DNA of 64,000 nucleotides, taken from positions 4,402,001 through 4,466,000 of the forward strand of contig NZ_OZ245846.1 in the NCBI RefSeq assembly GCF_965228935.1. The letters are read 5' to 3'. A model generated the notes under the pieces. The model was not told the origin of the DNA, made no database searches, and saw only the letters and a list, made by a program, of their open reading frames with translations. This DNA is from Ulvibacterium sp965228935. GTDB lineage: Bacteria; Bacteroidota; Bacteroidia; Flavobacteriales; Flavobacteriaceae. The position numbers were made by a program, and so were the translations under genes. Below, piece by piece: positions 43,907-52,976 of the stretch; the first letter of the stretch is position 1, and each line of letters opens with the position of its first letter.

Positions 43907-44878
43907 CTAAAGATTCCAATTGTTTTCAGCACGTTTTAAACAAGAAAGCACATTACTCCGAATACGCTCTTGAATATTCCCTATATCGGCTTTGACAAAA
44001 GTTTCCCCGGTAATATTTTCATACAATTCTATATATCGCTCGGATACTGTCTGGATATATTCATCCGTCATTTCCGGGACGGTCTGTCCTTCCAATCCCT
44101 GAAAACCGTTCTGTATGAGCCATTGCCTAACAAATTCCTTGGACAGTTGTTTTTGGGGCTCTTCCCTATCCTGCCGTTCATGATATCCTTCGGCGTAAAA
44201 ATAGCGGGAAGAATCCGGAGTGTGGATTTCATCGATCAAGACTATTTTGCCCTCCTTGGTCTTTCCAAATTCATATTTGGTATCTACCAATAAAAGCCCT
44301 CTATCGGCTGCAATCTCCGTACCTCGCTGGAACAATGCCCTGGTATATTTTTCAAGAACCTCATAATCCGTTTCACTAACAATCCCCCTTTTTAGGATAT
44401 CCTCACGGGAGATGTCCTCATCATGATTTCCTTTTTCGGCTTTGGTAGCCGGAGTGATGATAGGTTGGGGAAACTTATCATTTTCTTTCATGCCTTCGGG
44501 CATGGGCACCCCACAGAGGACTCGCTTTCCTTTCTTGTATTCCCTAGCTGCATGACCGGAAAGATAGCCCCTAATTACCATTTCCACCTTAAAGGGTTCA
44601 CAGGCATGGCCTATGGCCACATTGGGGTCGGGAGTGGCCAATAACCAATTTGGTACGATATCCCCGGTGGCCTCCATCATTTTGGTCGCTATCTGATTCA
44701 GGATTTGGCCCTTATAGGGAATCCCTTTGGGCATTACAACATCAAAGGCGGAAAGCCGATCTGTGGCTACCATGACCAATACACCTCCTTCCAGCGCATA
44801 AACCTCGCGGACCTTGCCTTTATAGACACTTTGTTGGCCTGGAAAATTGAAATTGGTGGTCGTAATCGTATTGCCCAT
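43907..44878 (-). CDS. purC: Phosphoribosylaminoimidazole-succinocarboxamide (SAICAR) synthase
   Basis: A 323-residue enzyme of purine synthesis that joins aspartate to CAIR with ATP to give SAICAR. Signatures include YKGKVREVYALEGGVLVMVATDRLSAFDVVMP (about 19-50), the PurC motif VEMVIRGYLSGHA (102-114) and LLLVDTKYEFG with IVLIDEIHTPDSSR (about 195-225). The length matches the longer PurC form found in Bacteroidetes and yeast. It starts seven bases after the phoH stop, so the two form an operon read leftwards. Confidence 0.97.
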   Translation of the reverse strand: MGNTITTTNFNFPGQQSVYKGKVREVYALEGGVLVMVATDRLSAFDVVMPKGIPYKGQILNQIATKMMEATGDIVPNWLLATPDPNVAIGHACEPFKVEMVIRGYLSGHAAREYKKGKRVLCGVPMPEGMKENDKFPQPIITPATKAEKGNHDEDISREDILKRGIVSETDYEVLEKYTRALFQRGTEIAADRGLLLVDTKYEFGKTKEGKIVLIDEIHTPDSSRYFYAEGYHERQDREEPQKQLSKEFVRQWLIQNGFQGLEGQTVPEMTDEYIQTVSERYIELYENITGETFVKADIGNIQERIRSNVLSCLKRAENNWNL

Positions 44879-44885
44879 ATTCCGG

Positions 44886-45839
44886 TTAATTTTGATGTTC
44901 TATATTCTTATAGGCCTCTATAACTTTTTTGACCAGTTTATGTCGTATAACGTCCTTATCATCCAGATAGATCATTTCTATCCCATTCACATCCTTAAGA
45001 ATAAGGAGGGCTTCCTTTAAACCGGAAATCACCCTTCGGGGCAAATCTATCTGACCGGGATCGCCCGTAATCAAAAACTTGGCGCTTTTGCCCATTCGGG
45101 TCAGGAACATTTTCATCTGGGCATGTGTAGTATTCTGGGCTTCATCGAGAATTACGAATGCATGGTCCAGGGTACGGCCCCGCATAAAGGCCATAGGCGC
45201 AATCTGTATGGTACCGTTCTCGAGGTAATGGGCCAGTTTTTCGGAGGGAATCATATCCCGAAGCGCATCATATAAGGGCTGCATATAGGGATCTAGCTTT
45301 TCCTTGAGATCCCCAGGTAAAAAGCCCAAGTTTTCACCAGCCTCCACGGCAGGCCTAGTCAATATAATGCGCTTTACCTGTTTTTCCTTTAAAGCTTTTA
45401 CGGCCAGGGCCACTCCGGTATAGGTCTTTCCTGTCCCGGCCGGACCTATGGCAAAGACCATATCGTTTGCATTTACCGCATCAACCAATTTTCGTTGATT
45501 TGCGGTCTGGGCCTTAATGAGTCTCCCGCTTACACCGTGCACCAGTACATCGCCACTTTTATCGGAGGATCTGTAATCTTCCTCGGTGGTACTTGTAAGT
45601 ACCCTTTCGATTACGTTCTCGTCCAATTTGTTGTATTTGGCAAAATGTGCGGCCAGCATATCAAAACGACGATCAAATTCCTCAAGTCGCTCTTCGTCCC
45701 CGTAAACCTTGATCTTATTGCCCCTGGCCACAATTTTTAGCTGGGGGAAATACTTTTTTAAAATGTCAATATTCTCATTTTGCCGTCCAAAAAACTCTCT
45801 GGGGCTGATTTCGGTAAGTTCTAAGATAAGTTCGTTCAA
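44886..45839 (-). CDS. phoH: PhoH-family ATPase
   Basis: A 317-residue PhoH-like protein. An N-terminal KH-like segment (about 25-75) precedes the P-loop NTPase: Walker A GPAGTGKTYTGVALAV near 136, Walker B HAFVILDEAQNTT near 230, and FLITGDPGQIDLP as sensor region. The family binds RNA and is linked to ribosome maturation or RNA quality control together with YbeY. It is the first gene of the phoH-purC unit. An exact TAAGTTTG promoter box lies about 80 bases upstream on the minus strand. Confidence 0.93.
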   Translation of the reverse strand: MNELILELTEISPREFFGRQNENIDILKKYFPQLKIVARGNKIKVYGDEERLEEFDRRFDMLAAHFAKYNKLDENVIERVLTSTTEEDYRSSDKSGDVLVHGVSGRLIKAQTANQRKLVDAVNANDMVFAIGPAGTGKTYTGVALAVKALKEKQVKRIILTRPAVEAGENLGFLPGDLKEKLDPYMQPLYDALRDMIPSEKLAHYLENGTIQIAPMAFMRGRTLDHAFVILDEAQNTTHAQMKMFLTRMGKSAKFLITGDPGQIDLPRRVISGLKEALLILKDVNGIEMIYLDDKDVIRHKLVKKVIEAYKNIEHQN

Positions 45840-45904
45840 AAATTAGTGGTGTTTAAAGAATTAAGGGTTGGAAAATTATAGTTTCGTTAGGCTGTTTTTT
45901 TGTT

Positions 45905-45925
45905 TAATTTTGTCCAACAAACTTA
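45905..45925. promoter_or_regulatory. Overlapping face-to-face promoters of phoH-purC and the SAM hydrolase operon
   Basis: TAATTTTG at 45905-45912 (plus strand) and TAAGTTTG at 45925-45918 (minus strand) are both exact Bacteroidetes -7 boxes. Predicted starts are near 45920 and 45911, so the two transcripts would overlap by a few bases at their 5' ends. The -33 elements are weaker (TTTCG for plus, TTTTTGG for minus). Confidence 0.5.
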
Positions 45926-45971
45926 AGTAAAATTTCAGTTTGCCTAACCAAAAACATATCAACATTGCTGC

Positions 45972-46802
45972 ATGGCAATCATTACCCTTACTACAGATTT
46001 TGGACTAAAAGACCATTTTTCCGGTATACTGAAGGGTGCGATCTACAAGGAACTGCCCGATGCCACAATTGTTGATATTTCGCACCAAATAAGCCCTTTC
46101 AATATTCACGAATGTGCCTATATCCTGGAGAATTCCTATAAGAATTTTCCGGAAGGAAGCATACACATTGTTGGGGTCGACGCAGAACCTACCCAAGAAA
46201 ACGAACATATTGCGGTCTTGGTGGACGGTCACTATTTCGTTACCGCGAATACCGGGGTCATCGGTCTTATCACTTCCGAGTTGAAACCTGAAAAAGCGGT
46301 AGAGATACATCTCCCGAACACAACTTCAGGTCCTTTCCCTACCCGGGATGTTTTGGTCCAGGTGGCTTGCCATATCGCACGTGGGGGGACTTTGGAAGTA
46401 GTGGGCAAACCATTTAACAGGCTCAAGGAGTTACGGGATTTTTCGCCTAGGACAAGTGAAGATAGCAAAAGAATAACGGGTAGTGTCATTTATATCGATA
46501 ATTATGGGAACGTGGTTACGAACATCCACAAAAAGTTTTTTCTGGGGTATAGAAAGGGAAGGGATTTTGAAATTCAGGCCAGAACCACGAAGCTGAAGGA
46601 TATCCATGATAATTACAGCGACATTATAAATTTTGATCTGGATAAAAACCGGCGCAAAGGCGCTGGGGATTTGTTGGCCATCTTCAATTCTTCGGGCTAT
46701 ATTGAACTGGCCATTTATAAAAGTAACCTAAGTACGGTAGGTGGAGCCTCTACCCTCTTGGGGTTGGACTATAGGGATACCATAACCATTAATTTTCTCT
46801 AA
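45972..46802 (+). CDS. SAM hydrolase (DUF62, chlorinase/fluorinase family)
   Basis: A 276-residue protein of the S-adenosylmethionine hydroxide adenosyltransferase family, which splits SAM with water-derived hydroxide into adenosine and methionine. Signatures: ITLTTDFGLKDHFSGILKG (4-22), VDISHQISPFNI, GSIHIVGVDAEPT, YFVTANTGVIGL and YIDNYGNVVTNI. It is not a halogenase by context. It leads a tight operon: the next gene starts immediately after its stop, followed by gldF and gldG. This order recurs in Flavobacteriaceae. Confidence 0.92.
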   Translation: MAIITLTTDFGLKDHFSGILKGAIYKELPDATIVDISHQISPFNIHECAYILENSYKNFPEGSIHIVGVDAEPTQENEHIAVLVDGHYFVTANTGVIGLITSELKPEKAVEIHLPNTTSGPFPTRDVLVQVACHIARGGTLEVVGKPFNRLKELRDFSPRTSEDSKRITGSVIYIDNYGNVVTNIHKKFFLGYRKGRDFEIQARTTKLKDIHDNYSDIINFDLDKNRRKGAGDLLAIFNSSGYIELAIYKSNLSTVGGASTLLGLDYRDTITINFL

Positions 46803-47099
46803 ATGTTGGTACGTATCGTAAAATTGACTTTCAAAAAGGAAAATATTACTAGTTTTGAGCGGATTTTTGCTGAAACCCAACAAAAAATACTGGGTTTTGG
46901 AGGTTGTGCTTTGTTGGAACTTTATCAAGATATAAATAATCCCGCCATTTTTTTCACCTATAGTCATTGGGAAAGTACCAAGTTCCTGGATGACTACCGG
47001 CAATCCGATCTTTTTAGGGAAACCTGGAGCAAGACCAAAGTCCTTTTTGATGCAAAACCGGAAGCTTGGAGTATATCCAAAAAAAATAGGGTAGACTAG
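46803..47099 (+). CDS. ABM-domain protein (putative quinol monooxygenase)
   Basis: A 98-residue ferredoxin-like protein of the antibiotic-biosynthesis-monooxygenase family: MLVRIVKLTFKKENITSFE..., then GCALLELYQDINNPAIFFTYSHWES. Such small dimeric proteins act as cofactor-free oxygenases or simply bind small aromatics; the function here is unknown. It starts at the base after the SAM hydrolase stop and ends four bases before gldF, so it is part of the gld operon. Confidence 0.85.
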   Translation: MLVRIVKLTFKKENITSFERIFAETQQKILGFGGCALLELYQDINNPAIFFTYSHWESTKFLDDYRQSDLFRETWSKTKVLFDAKPEAWSISKKNRVD

Positions 47100-47103
47100 A
47101 CTT

Positions 47104-47835
47104 ATGTTGGCAATCTTTAAAAGAGAAATACAATCCTTCTTTACCTCGCCCATAGGCTATCTGGTCATTGGATTATTCTTTTTGCTCAATGGTCTTTTCC
47201 TATGGGTCTTCAAAGGCCCTTTCAACATCTTTGATTATGGGTTTGCGGATTTGGGAAACTTTTTTCTTTTGGCGCCCTGGATATTTTTGTTCTTGATTCC
47301 CGCCCTTACCATGAGAAGTTTTTCCGAAGAAAAGAAATTGGGGATTTTGGAACTACAGCTGATCAAGCCCATAACCCTAGGGCAACTGGTCATGGGAAAG
47401 TTTTTGGGAACCTTTGTTTTGGTACTGGCCACTTTATTGCCTACCCTTCTTTATGCACGTACAGTTTCGCAATTGGGGGTTACCATCGGGAATCTGGATA
47501 TGGGATTGGTCTATGGATCCTATATAGGGCTTTTGTTCCTGGCAGCAGCATACAATGCCATTGGCCTTTTCACTTCGGTCCTGACCGAGAATCAGATTAT
47601 GGCCTTTATCCTCTCCACTGTATTGTGCTTCTTCATGTATTATGGTTTTGAAGCCTTGGCCACCATTATTCCTGATGGCAAATTTGGACTATTTATTAGG
47701 GAATTGGGTATGAAAGCCCATTTTGAGAGTGTGGCCAGGGGGGTCTTGGATAGTAGGGACTTCATGTATTTCATAAGTGTTACGGGATTCTTTTTACTAT
47801 GGGTGGTAGTTCAACTTAAGTACGGAAAGCGATAA
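47104..47835 (+). CDS. gldF: Gliding motility ABC transporter permease GldF
   Basis: A 243-residue ABC-2-type membrane protein with about six helices. It begins MLAIFKREIQSFFTSPIGYLVIGLFFLLNG, and the motif TMRSFSEEKKLGILELQLIKPIT (about 62-84) is typical of GldF. With GldA (ATPase, not in this window) and GldG it forms a transporter needed for gliding in several flavobacteria. Its stop overlaps the gldG start (TAATG). Confidence 0.95.
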   Translation: MLAIFKREIQSFFTSPIGYLVIGLFFLLNGLFLWVFKGPFNIFDYGFADLGNFFLLAPWIFLFLIPALTMRSFSEEKKLGILELQLIKPITLGQLVMGKFLGTFVLVLATLLPTLLYARTVSQLGVTIGNLDMGLVYGSYIGLLFLAAAYNAIGLFTSVLTENQIMAFILSTVLCFFMYYGFEALATIIPDGKFGLFIRELGMKAHFESVARGVLDSRDFMYFISVTGFFLLWVVVQLKYGKR

Positions 47836-49499
47836 TGAGGAAGGGCACTACATCCATTATAAAAGGCCTTATCTTAGTTGTAGCCCTTAACATTATTTCC
47901 GGCTTTTTCTATATCCGTTGGGATCTAACGGAGGATGGAAGATATACCCTATCCGAGCCCTCTATGAATGCCGTAAGTGGTTTTGAAAGCCCTGTAATCG
48001 TAGATATTCTTTTAGAGGGAAACCTTTCCCCAGAGCTTTTAAGGCTACGGACCGAAACAAAATCCGTATTGGAGGAATTTGCTGAAGTAAACTCCAACTT
48101 AAAATTTAATTTTGTAGATCCCTTGGAGGGGGAAGCGCAAATTGATGGCGTTATTACCGACCTTCAATCCCTTGGGCTAACCCCTACCCGGGTCACCACG
48201 GAGGACAATACATCCATTTCCCAGGACATCGTTTTTCCCTGGGCCATGGTGAATTATAGAAATGCCACGGTAAAGGTACCCCTGCTCAAAAATAAGCTGG
48301 GGGCCACTACCCAAGATCGCATCAATAATTCGGTACAACATCTGGAATATGCCTTTGCCGATGCCTTTACCAAGATAGCGCTCAAGGAGAAGAAGCGAAT
48401 TGCCGTCATTAAAGGAAACGGGGAACTTGAGGATATTTTTATGGCGGATTTCCTATCTACCATCCGCGACTACTATAATTTAGGGGCCATTACGCTGGAC
48501 TCGGTCGCCCCCAATCCCCAAAAGACACTGGATGACCTCAAACAATATGATCTTGCCCTGATCGCCAAACCTACGGAAGCGTTTTCCGACGAAGAAAAAT
48601 ACGTCCTGGACCAATTTATTGTAAATGGTGGAAAATCGGTTTGGTTGATCGACCAAGTGGCCATGGAACTGGACAGTCTTTTCAATGAAAGAGGTACAGC
48701 CATGGCTTTACCCCGGGATTTAAACCTCAACGACTTCTTCTTTAGCTATGGCGTTCGTATGAACCCTGTTTTAATCAATGATCTGTATTTTACCCAAATT
48801 GTTCTGGCCAGTGGGGAAGGCAATAATTCCCAATATAATCCGGTACCCTGGTACTATAACCCCATGGTATTTTCCCAAAACGACCATCCGATAACCCATA
48901 ATTTGGAAGCCTTGCGATTTCAATTCGCAAGCACCATGGACACCCTGAGCAACCCCAATACAAAAACCATACTTTACCGTAGCTCGCCCCTTTCCAAAGT
49001 GGAAGGTACCCCCAAGCAAATCAACCTGGATGTTTTGAACACCCCTCCGGATAAAGATTTGTATACTGACGGGAATAAGGCATTGGCCGTTTTAATCGAA
49101 GGGAAGTTTACATCAGCCTTTGCCCATCGTATAAAACCGGTAAAACTTGAGGGAACCTTGGAACAGGGAAATGAAAACAAAATGTTGGTCATCGCCGATG
49201 GCGATCTTATAAAAAACCAGTTGCGAAATGGAAGGCCCCTTGAATTGGGTTATGACAAATGGACCAATAATTTTTACGGCAACAAGGAATTTTTGGTGAA
49301 CGCGTTCAATTACCTACTGGATGATACCGGACTTATAAACATCCGTACCAAAAAAGTGGTCATTCCTTTTCTGGATACCCAGAAAATAGCGGAGGAAAAA
49401 ATGAAATGGCAGTTAATGAATATCGGGGTTCCCATACTGCTTACCTTAATTTTTGGCCTGGTTTTCAATTACTGGAGGAAACGAAAATACGCCTCCTAG
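47835..49499 (+). CDS. gldG: Gliding motility ABC transporter auxiliary component GldG
   Basis: A 554-residue membrane protein. An N-terminal helix (about 9-25) is followed by a large outside domain of the GldG/DUF4350-like kind (YIRWDLTEDGRYTLSEPSMNAVSGFESPVIVDILLEG... VWLIDQVAMELDSLF), and a C-terminal helix (about 527-546) ends before RKRKYAS. It is the partner of GldF, coupled by a one-base overlap. The gene order SAM hydrolase, ABM, gldF, gldG, dnaN is characteristic of Flavobacteriaceae and supports the taxonomic call. Confidence 0.95.
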   Translation: MRKGTTSIIKGLILVVALNIISGFFYIRWDLTEDGRYTLSEPSMNAVSGFESPVIVDILLEGNLSPELLRLRTETKSVLEEFAEVNSNLKFNFVDPLEGEAQIDGVITDLQSLGLTPTRVTTEDNTSISQDIVFPWAMVNYRNATVKVPLLKNKLGATTQDRINNSVQHLEYAFADAFTKIALKEKKRIAVIKGNGELEDIFMADFLSTIRDYYNLGAITLDSVAPNPQKTLDDLKQYDLALIAKPTEAFSDEEKYVLDQFIVNGGKSVWLIDQVAMELDSLFNERGTAMALPRDLNLNDFFFSYGVRMNPVLINDLYFTQIVLASGEGNNSQYNPVPWYYNPMVFSQNDHPITHNLEALRFQFASTMDTLSNPNTKTILYRSSPLSKVEGTPKQINLDVLNTPPDKDLYTDGNKALAVLIEGKFTSAFAHRIKPVKLEGTLEQGNENKMLVIADGDLIKNQLRNGRPLELGYDKWTNNFYGNKEFLVNAFNYLLDDTGLINIRTKKVVIPFLDTQKIAEEKMKWQLMNIGVPILLTLIFGLVFNYWRKRKYAS

Positions 49500-49538
49500 A
49501 TGTTAATAAGTTTGTTTCGGTAAAAAATACATTTAAAA

Positions 49539-49546
49539 TATCTTTG
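49539..49546 (+). promoter_or_regulatory. -7 promoter box of dnaN
   Basis: TATCTTTG, an exact TAnnTTTG match, with TTTG and TTTCGG elements 19-24 bases upstream. Transcription would start near 49553, leaving an untranslated leader of about 95 bases. Confidence 0.5.
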
Positions 49547-49649
49547 TTTGATTGCCATTGGTCGATGGGTACCCCATTCAAATGCGGTTGGGAAGAATTT
49601 TCTTGATGTACATCATTAAACCCATGGTCTAAAAGTAAAAAAGCAGCGA

Positions 49650-50768
49650 ATGAAATTTATAGTATCCAGCACTTATTTGTTAAAACACCTACAGGTGTTG
49701 GGTGGAGTGATCAATAACAGCAACACCCTACCCATATTGGATAATTTTCTTTTTGATCTACAACAAAATGAACTAAGTGTCTCCGCCTCGGATCTGGAGA
49801 CCACTATGAGCTCCAAATTACAGGTAGATTCCGAAAATGAGGGTACTATAGCCGTCCCGGCACGATTATTATTGGAAACACTAAAGACTTTTCCAGAACA
49901 GCCGTTGACCTTTGTCGTAGAGGATAACAATACCGTAGAGATCAGTTCCAATCATGGTAAATACGCCTTGGCCTACGCGGATGGAGCAGAGTTTCCGAAG
50001 TCGGTGGAACTGGCAAACCCAAGCTCCACGGTGGTCATGGGCGACATTTTGGCGACAGCGATTTCAAAGACCATATTTGCTGCCGGAAATGATGATTTGC
50101 GACCTGTGATGAGCGGGGTATTTTTTCAGTTTTCATCGGAGAACCTCACTTTTGTGGCTACTGATGCCCACAAATTGGTAAAGTACCAACGTTCCGATGT
50201 GTCCGCATCCCAAGTTGCGGAATTCATTATGCCTAAAAAACCCTTAAACCTCTTAAAGGGAATTTTGGCGGGAAGCGAATCCGAAGTAACTATTGAATAT
50301 AATGATAGTAATGCCAAATTCAGTTTTGAGGATACGGAACTCATATGTAGGTTAATCGATGGCAAGTATCCAAATTACGAGGCCGTAATACCCAAGGAAA
50401 ATCCCAATAAATTGACCATCTCCAGAAATCAATTTTTGAGTTCCGTCCGTAGGGTCTCCATATTTTCAAACAAAACGACACACCAGATACGTTTAAAGAT
50501 CGCCGGGGCCGAATTGAACATATCCGCCGAGGATATTGACTACAGTAACAAGGCCGAGGAACGGCTTACCTGTTCCTATCAGGGCGATGACATGCAAATA
50601 GGATTTAACTCCCGCTTTCTAACGGAAATGTTGAACAGCCTCGGTTCGGATGACGTTTCTCTGGAAATGAGCCTACCCAATCGCGCTGGAATCCTTACGC
50701 CGGTAGACGGTCTGGACGAAGGAGAAAATATTACCATGTTGGTAATGCCCGTGATGTTGAACAATTGA
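49650..50768 (+). CDS. dnaN: DNA polymerase III beta subunit (sliding clamp)
   Basis: A 372-residue clamp with the usual three repeated domains: MKFIVSSTYLLKHLQVLGGVI, then LPILDNFLFDL; FAAGNDDLRPVMSGVFFQF in domain 2; and YPNYEAVIPKENPNKLTISR before domain 3. It ends with the normal NITMLVMPVMLNN. The length is normal and the protein is complete. It would act as a ring-shaped processivity factor in replication. It has its own promoter downstream of gldG. Confidence 0.97.
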   Translation: MKFIVSSTYLLKHLQVLGGVINNSNTLPILDNFLFDLQQNELSVSASDLETTMSSKLQVDSENEGTIAVPARLLLETLKTFPEQPLTFVVEDNNTVEISSNHGKYALAYADGAEFPKSVELANPSSTVVMGDILATAISKTIFAAGNDDLRPVMSGVFFQFSSENLTFVATDAHKLVKYQRSDVSASQVAEFIMPKKPLNLLKGILAGSESEVTIEYNDSNAKFSFEDTELICRLIDGKYPNYEAVIPKENPNKLTISRNQFLSSVRRVSIFSNKTTHQIRLKIAGAELNISAEDIDYSNKAEERLTCSYQGDDMQIGFNSRFLTEMLNSLGSDDVSLEMSLPNRAGILTPVDGLDEGENITMLVMPVMLNN

Positions 50769-51110
50769 AAATTAGATTTTCAGCTTCCAATTCTTAAAGG
50801 ACGAGGATAGATTGCCTACTTGGCTGTAATGCTCAAGTTGATTTCACTTTATCGAAATATCCAACTTTACATCGACATTGTACAGGGTTTTTAAACAGCC
50901 TATTGTAAAATTACACAATCCCCACGTATTTTTTGATGAAACCCCTCTTAACATCAAAAACGGGAGTTCCAAATTATGGGACTTCTGCTCTATTTATTAT
51001 TTGAAATATTTCCATTCTTCCCAACATTACGGTCAAACAGGAATGTTACTATTGCCTCATTTCCAAACCGAAAAATTTAGGGTTTAAGGGAATTTATAAT
51101 AATTAAAATT
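50769..51110. other. Intergenic region
   Basis: About 340 A+T-rich bases between dnaN and the glycosyltransferase gene. An ORF at 50878-51087 (69 codons) has no family and no context and is not called. No promoter or terminator was recognised. Confidence 0.35.
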
Positions 51111-52151
51111 GTGGCAGTAAATCTAAGTATTATTATTCCAGTATACAATTCGGAAAAATATATTGAATGCTGTATTGAAAGCCTTCTTGACCAAGATATT
51201 CCCAAGAACACCTATGAAATCATCATTGTGGATGATGGCTCAAAGGATTCCAGTGGCGAAATAGCAGATAATTATTGCCGGAAAAACTCTTGCGTCCATG
51301 TAGTACATCAGAAAAATAAAGGTGTCGGTGCTGCACGTAATACTGGTATGAATTTGGCAAAAGGCAAGTATATTTATTTTATAGACCCAGATGATTATTT
51401 GGCAAGAAACGTTTTGGGAACATTACTTAAATATGCCACAGTCTACAATCTTGATGTTCTCGGGTTCAAAGCTATAAACACTACAAATCGTTATCTTTCA
51501 GATTCATCAACGAACAATCTCCAAGAAAATGAATTATCTGTCATGGACGGGGTTGCCTATATTGCCGAGAACCAATATAGAAATCAAGTTTGGTGGTATT
51601 TTATTAAAAGAAGTTTTTTACTGGAATCCAAAATTCGATTTATTGAAGGTCGATGGATGGAAGATGTCATTTTCACAGCAACACTGCTTTTGCGGACCAA
51701 GAGGGTTTCCTTTTTGGATTTTGATATACATAGGTATGTCATCGTTGAAAATTCTGCCATGACCAGCAAAGACCCTGTCCACTGTACAAATCTAATTTAT
51801 GATCTTGCCAATGCAGCCAGGGAATATGCGAAACTAATAAATAGTTTGTCTACTTCTCATGCCAGCCATGAAAAGTGCCTCAAAAGGCTTCGAACTAAAC
51901 AACAATCCCTGGTTTTTGCCCTGTTGATCAGAGCTATAAAATCTAAGCTCACTTTTTCGGAACTTAAAGAATTATTGCTCCAGATGAAAAAGATCGGGGC
52001 GTATCCCTTAAACTCTTTAATAGGAGAAGATTACCATAGTTTAATGTTCAGGGTTTTGACGGTAGTTTTCAACCACGGAATTTTACTTTATCCCGGATTC
52101 AAAACTTACCGATTTGCAAAAAAAGTCTTACAAATACTTCCAAGGACATAG
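51111..52151 (+). CDS. Family 2 glycosyltransferase
   Basis: A 346-residue GT-A fold enzyme with a GTG start (MAVNLSIIIPVYNSEKYI). It has the nucleotide-binding DDGSKDSS (41-48), GVGAARNTGMNLAKGKYIYF (71-90) and the metal-binding D92-P-D94-D95. A W-M-E-D motif (GRWMEDVIF) near 182 fits the acceptor side. The C-terminal third is helical. It would transfer a sugar to a surface polysaccharide or lipid; donor and acceptor are unknown. It stands alone, with lower G+C than dnaN, as often seen for acquired surface-sugar genes. Confidence 0.9.
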   Translation: MAVNLSIIIPVYNSEKYIECCIESLLDQDIPKNTYEIIIVDDGSKDSSGEIADNYCRKNSCVHVVHQKNKGVGAARNTGMNLAKGKYIYFIDPDDYLARNVLGTLLKYATVYNLDVLGFKAINTTNRYLSDSSTNNLQENELSVMDGVAYIAENQYRNQVWWYFIKRSFLLESKIRFIEGRWMEDVIFTATLLLRTKRVSFLDFDIHRYVIVENSAMTSKDPVHCTNLIYDLANAAREYAKLINSLSTSHASHEKCLKRLRTKQQSLVFALLIRAIKSKLTFSELKELLLQMKKIGAYPLNSLIGEDYHSLMFRVLTVVFNHGILLYPGFKTYRFAKKVLQILPRT

Positions 52152-52451
52152 AATAAGCTTTGGCCCGGGAAGATAATTTGGGCCTTAACTAGCATATCGT
52201 TGAATCTGATGTTTTTCTGGGTACGGGTTACCAAAAACCTATTGAAGGGGATAAAAAGCAAACAGACGTTATCAGGATCTTTAATCCCAAGAATATTAGA
52301 TTTCACACAGGCAGGATTGGAAATCAAACGGCTTGGAAACTTGCTCCGATATATGCCCCTCTTAATTATGAGTATCGGTCACAAGTATCCACAATTGGTC
52401 TAGAAACCCCTAAAACTCGTTTCCTGCTAATTGATGGTGCATATTTGTACT
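52152..52451. other. Intergenic region
   Basis: About 300 bases between two convergent genes. Short ORFs here show no family features. No terminator with a convincing stem was seen. Confidence 0.3.
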
Positions 52452-52817
52452 TTATGAAAAGAAGCGAATAGTCATGAAATAACTAGGAGATTCCCCGTTG
52501 CTAGCCCTTATGGCATTGACTATGGGAAGTACAAAGCTCACTATTCCAACGAAGATGAGTGATAGAATTCCCAATCCGAACAATAGAATAGCCGGAATAC
52601 TAAGGACTATCCAAAGAATTATGCTCAATTGAAAATTGATGATGGCTTTTCCATGCTCATCCATTCCAATGACCTTGTCCTTTGAAGTCAACCAAATGAA
52701 GAGCGGTACGATCAGTCCGCCAAAACCGGTTACATAAGTGAGCAACTGTGATAAATGCGTGATAGCCAATAAAGAGTTATCGCTCCGCAAGGCCGCTTTT
52801 TGATTTACTATTTCCAT
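52452..52817 (-). CDS. DUF4870 / Tic20-like membrane protein
   Basis: About 121 residues from ATG 52817 (MEIVNQKAALRSDNSLLAITHLSQLLTYVTG). Three membrane helices: about 19-41, 60-85 and 88-110. The motifs GGLIVPLFIWLTSKD and DEHGKAIINFQLS are typical of DUF4870. Its function is not established in bacteria. The longer upstream ORF start adds residues that are not part of the family. It is divergent from mnmE. Confidence 0.85.
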   Translation of the reverse strand: MEIVNQKAALRSDNSLLAITHLSQLLTYVTGFGGLIVPLFIWLTSKDKVIGMDEHGKAIINFQLSIILWIVLSIPAILLFGLGILSLIFVGIVSFVLPIVNAIRASNGESPSYFMTIRFFS

Positions 52818-52953
52818 TTTTTCGATTTTTTTGATTGATGTACCTATGTGACGCAAAAAATGCATTTTCGTTACAAGATTGAAACCACTTTGGTCCACGG
52901 ATCGGACAAGTTCCCACTTATTCTGATTTCCACTTCCCCTACTCCATTTTGAC

Positions 52954-52961
52954 TATTTTTG
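52954..52961 (+). promoter_or_regulatory. -7 promoter box of mnmE
   Basis: TATTTTTG, an exact TAnnTTTG match. It sits 15 bases before the mnmE ATG, so the leader would be only about 10 bases. The -33 element is not clear. Confidence 0.35.
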
Positions 52962-52976
52962 CAAGAAATTCAACTG

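Noticed and set aside
45972..46802. Possible fluorinase or chlorinase
   Set aside because: The general SAM-hydrolase family is far more common, and the operon with gldFG shows no halogenation genes.
50878..51087. 69-codon ORF after dnaN
   Set aside because: No family, no context, composition like the surrounding spacer.
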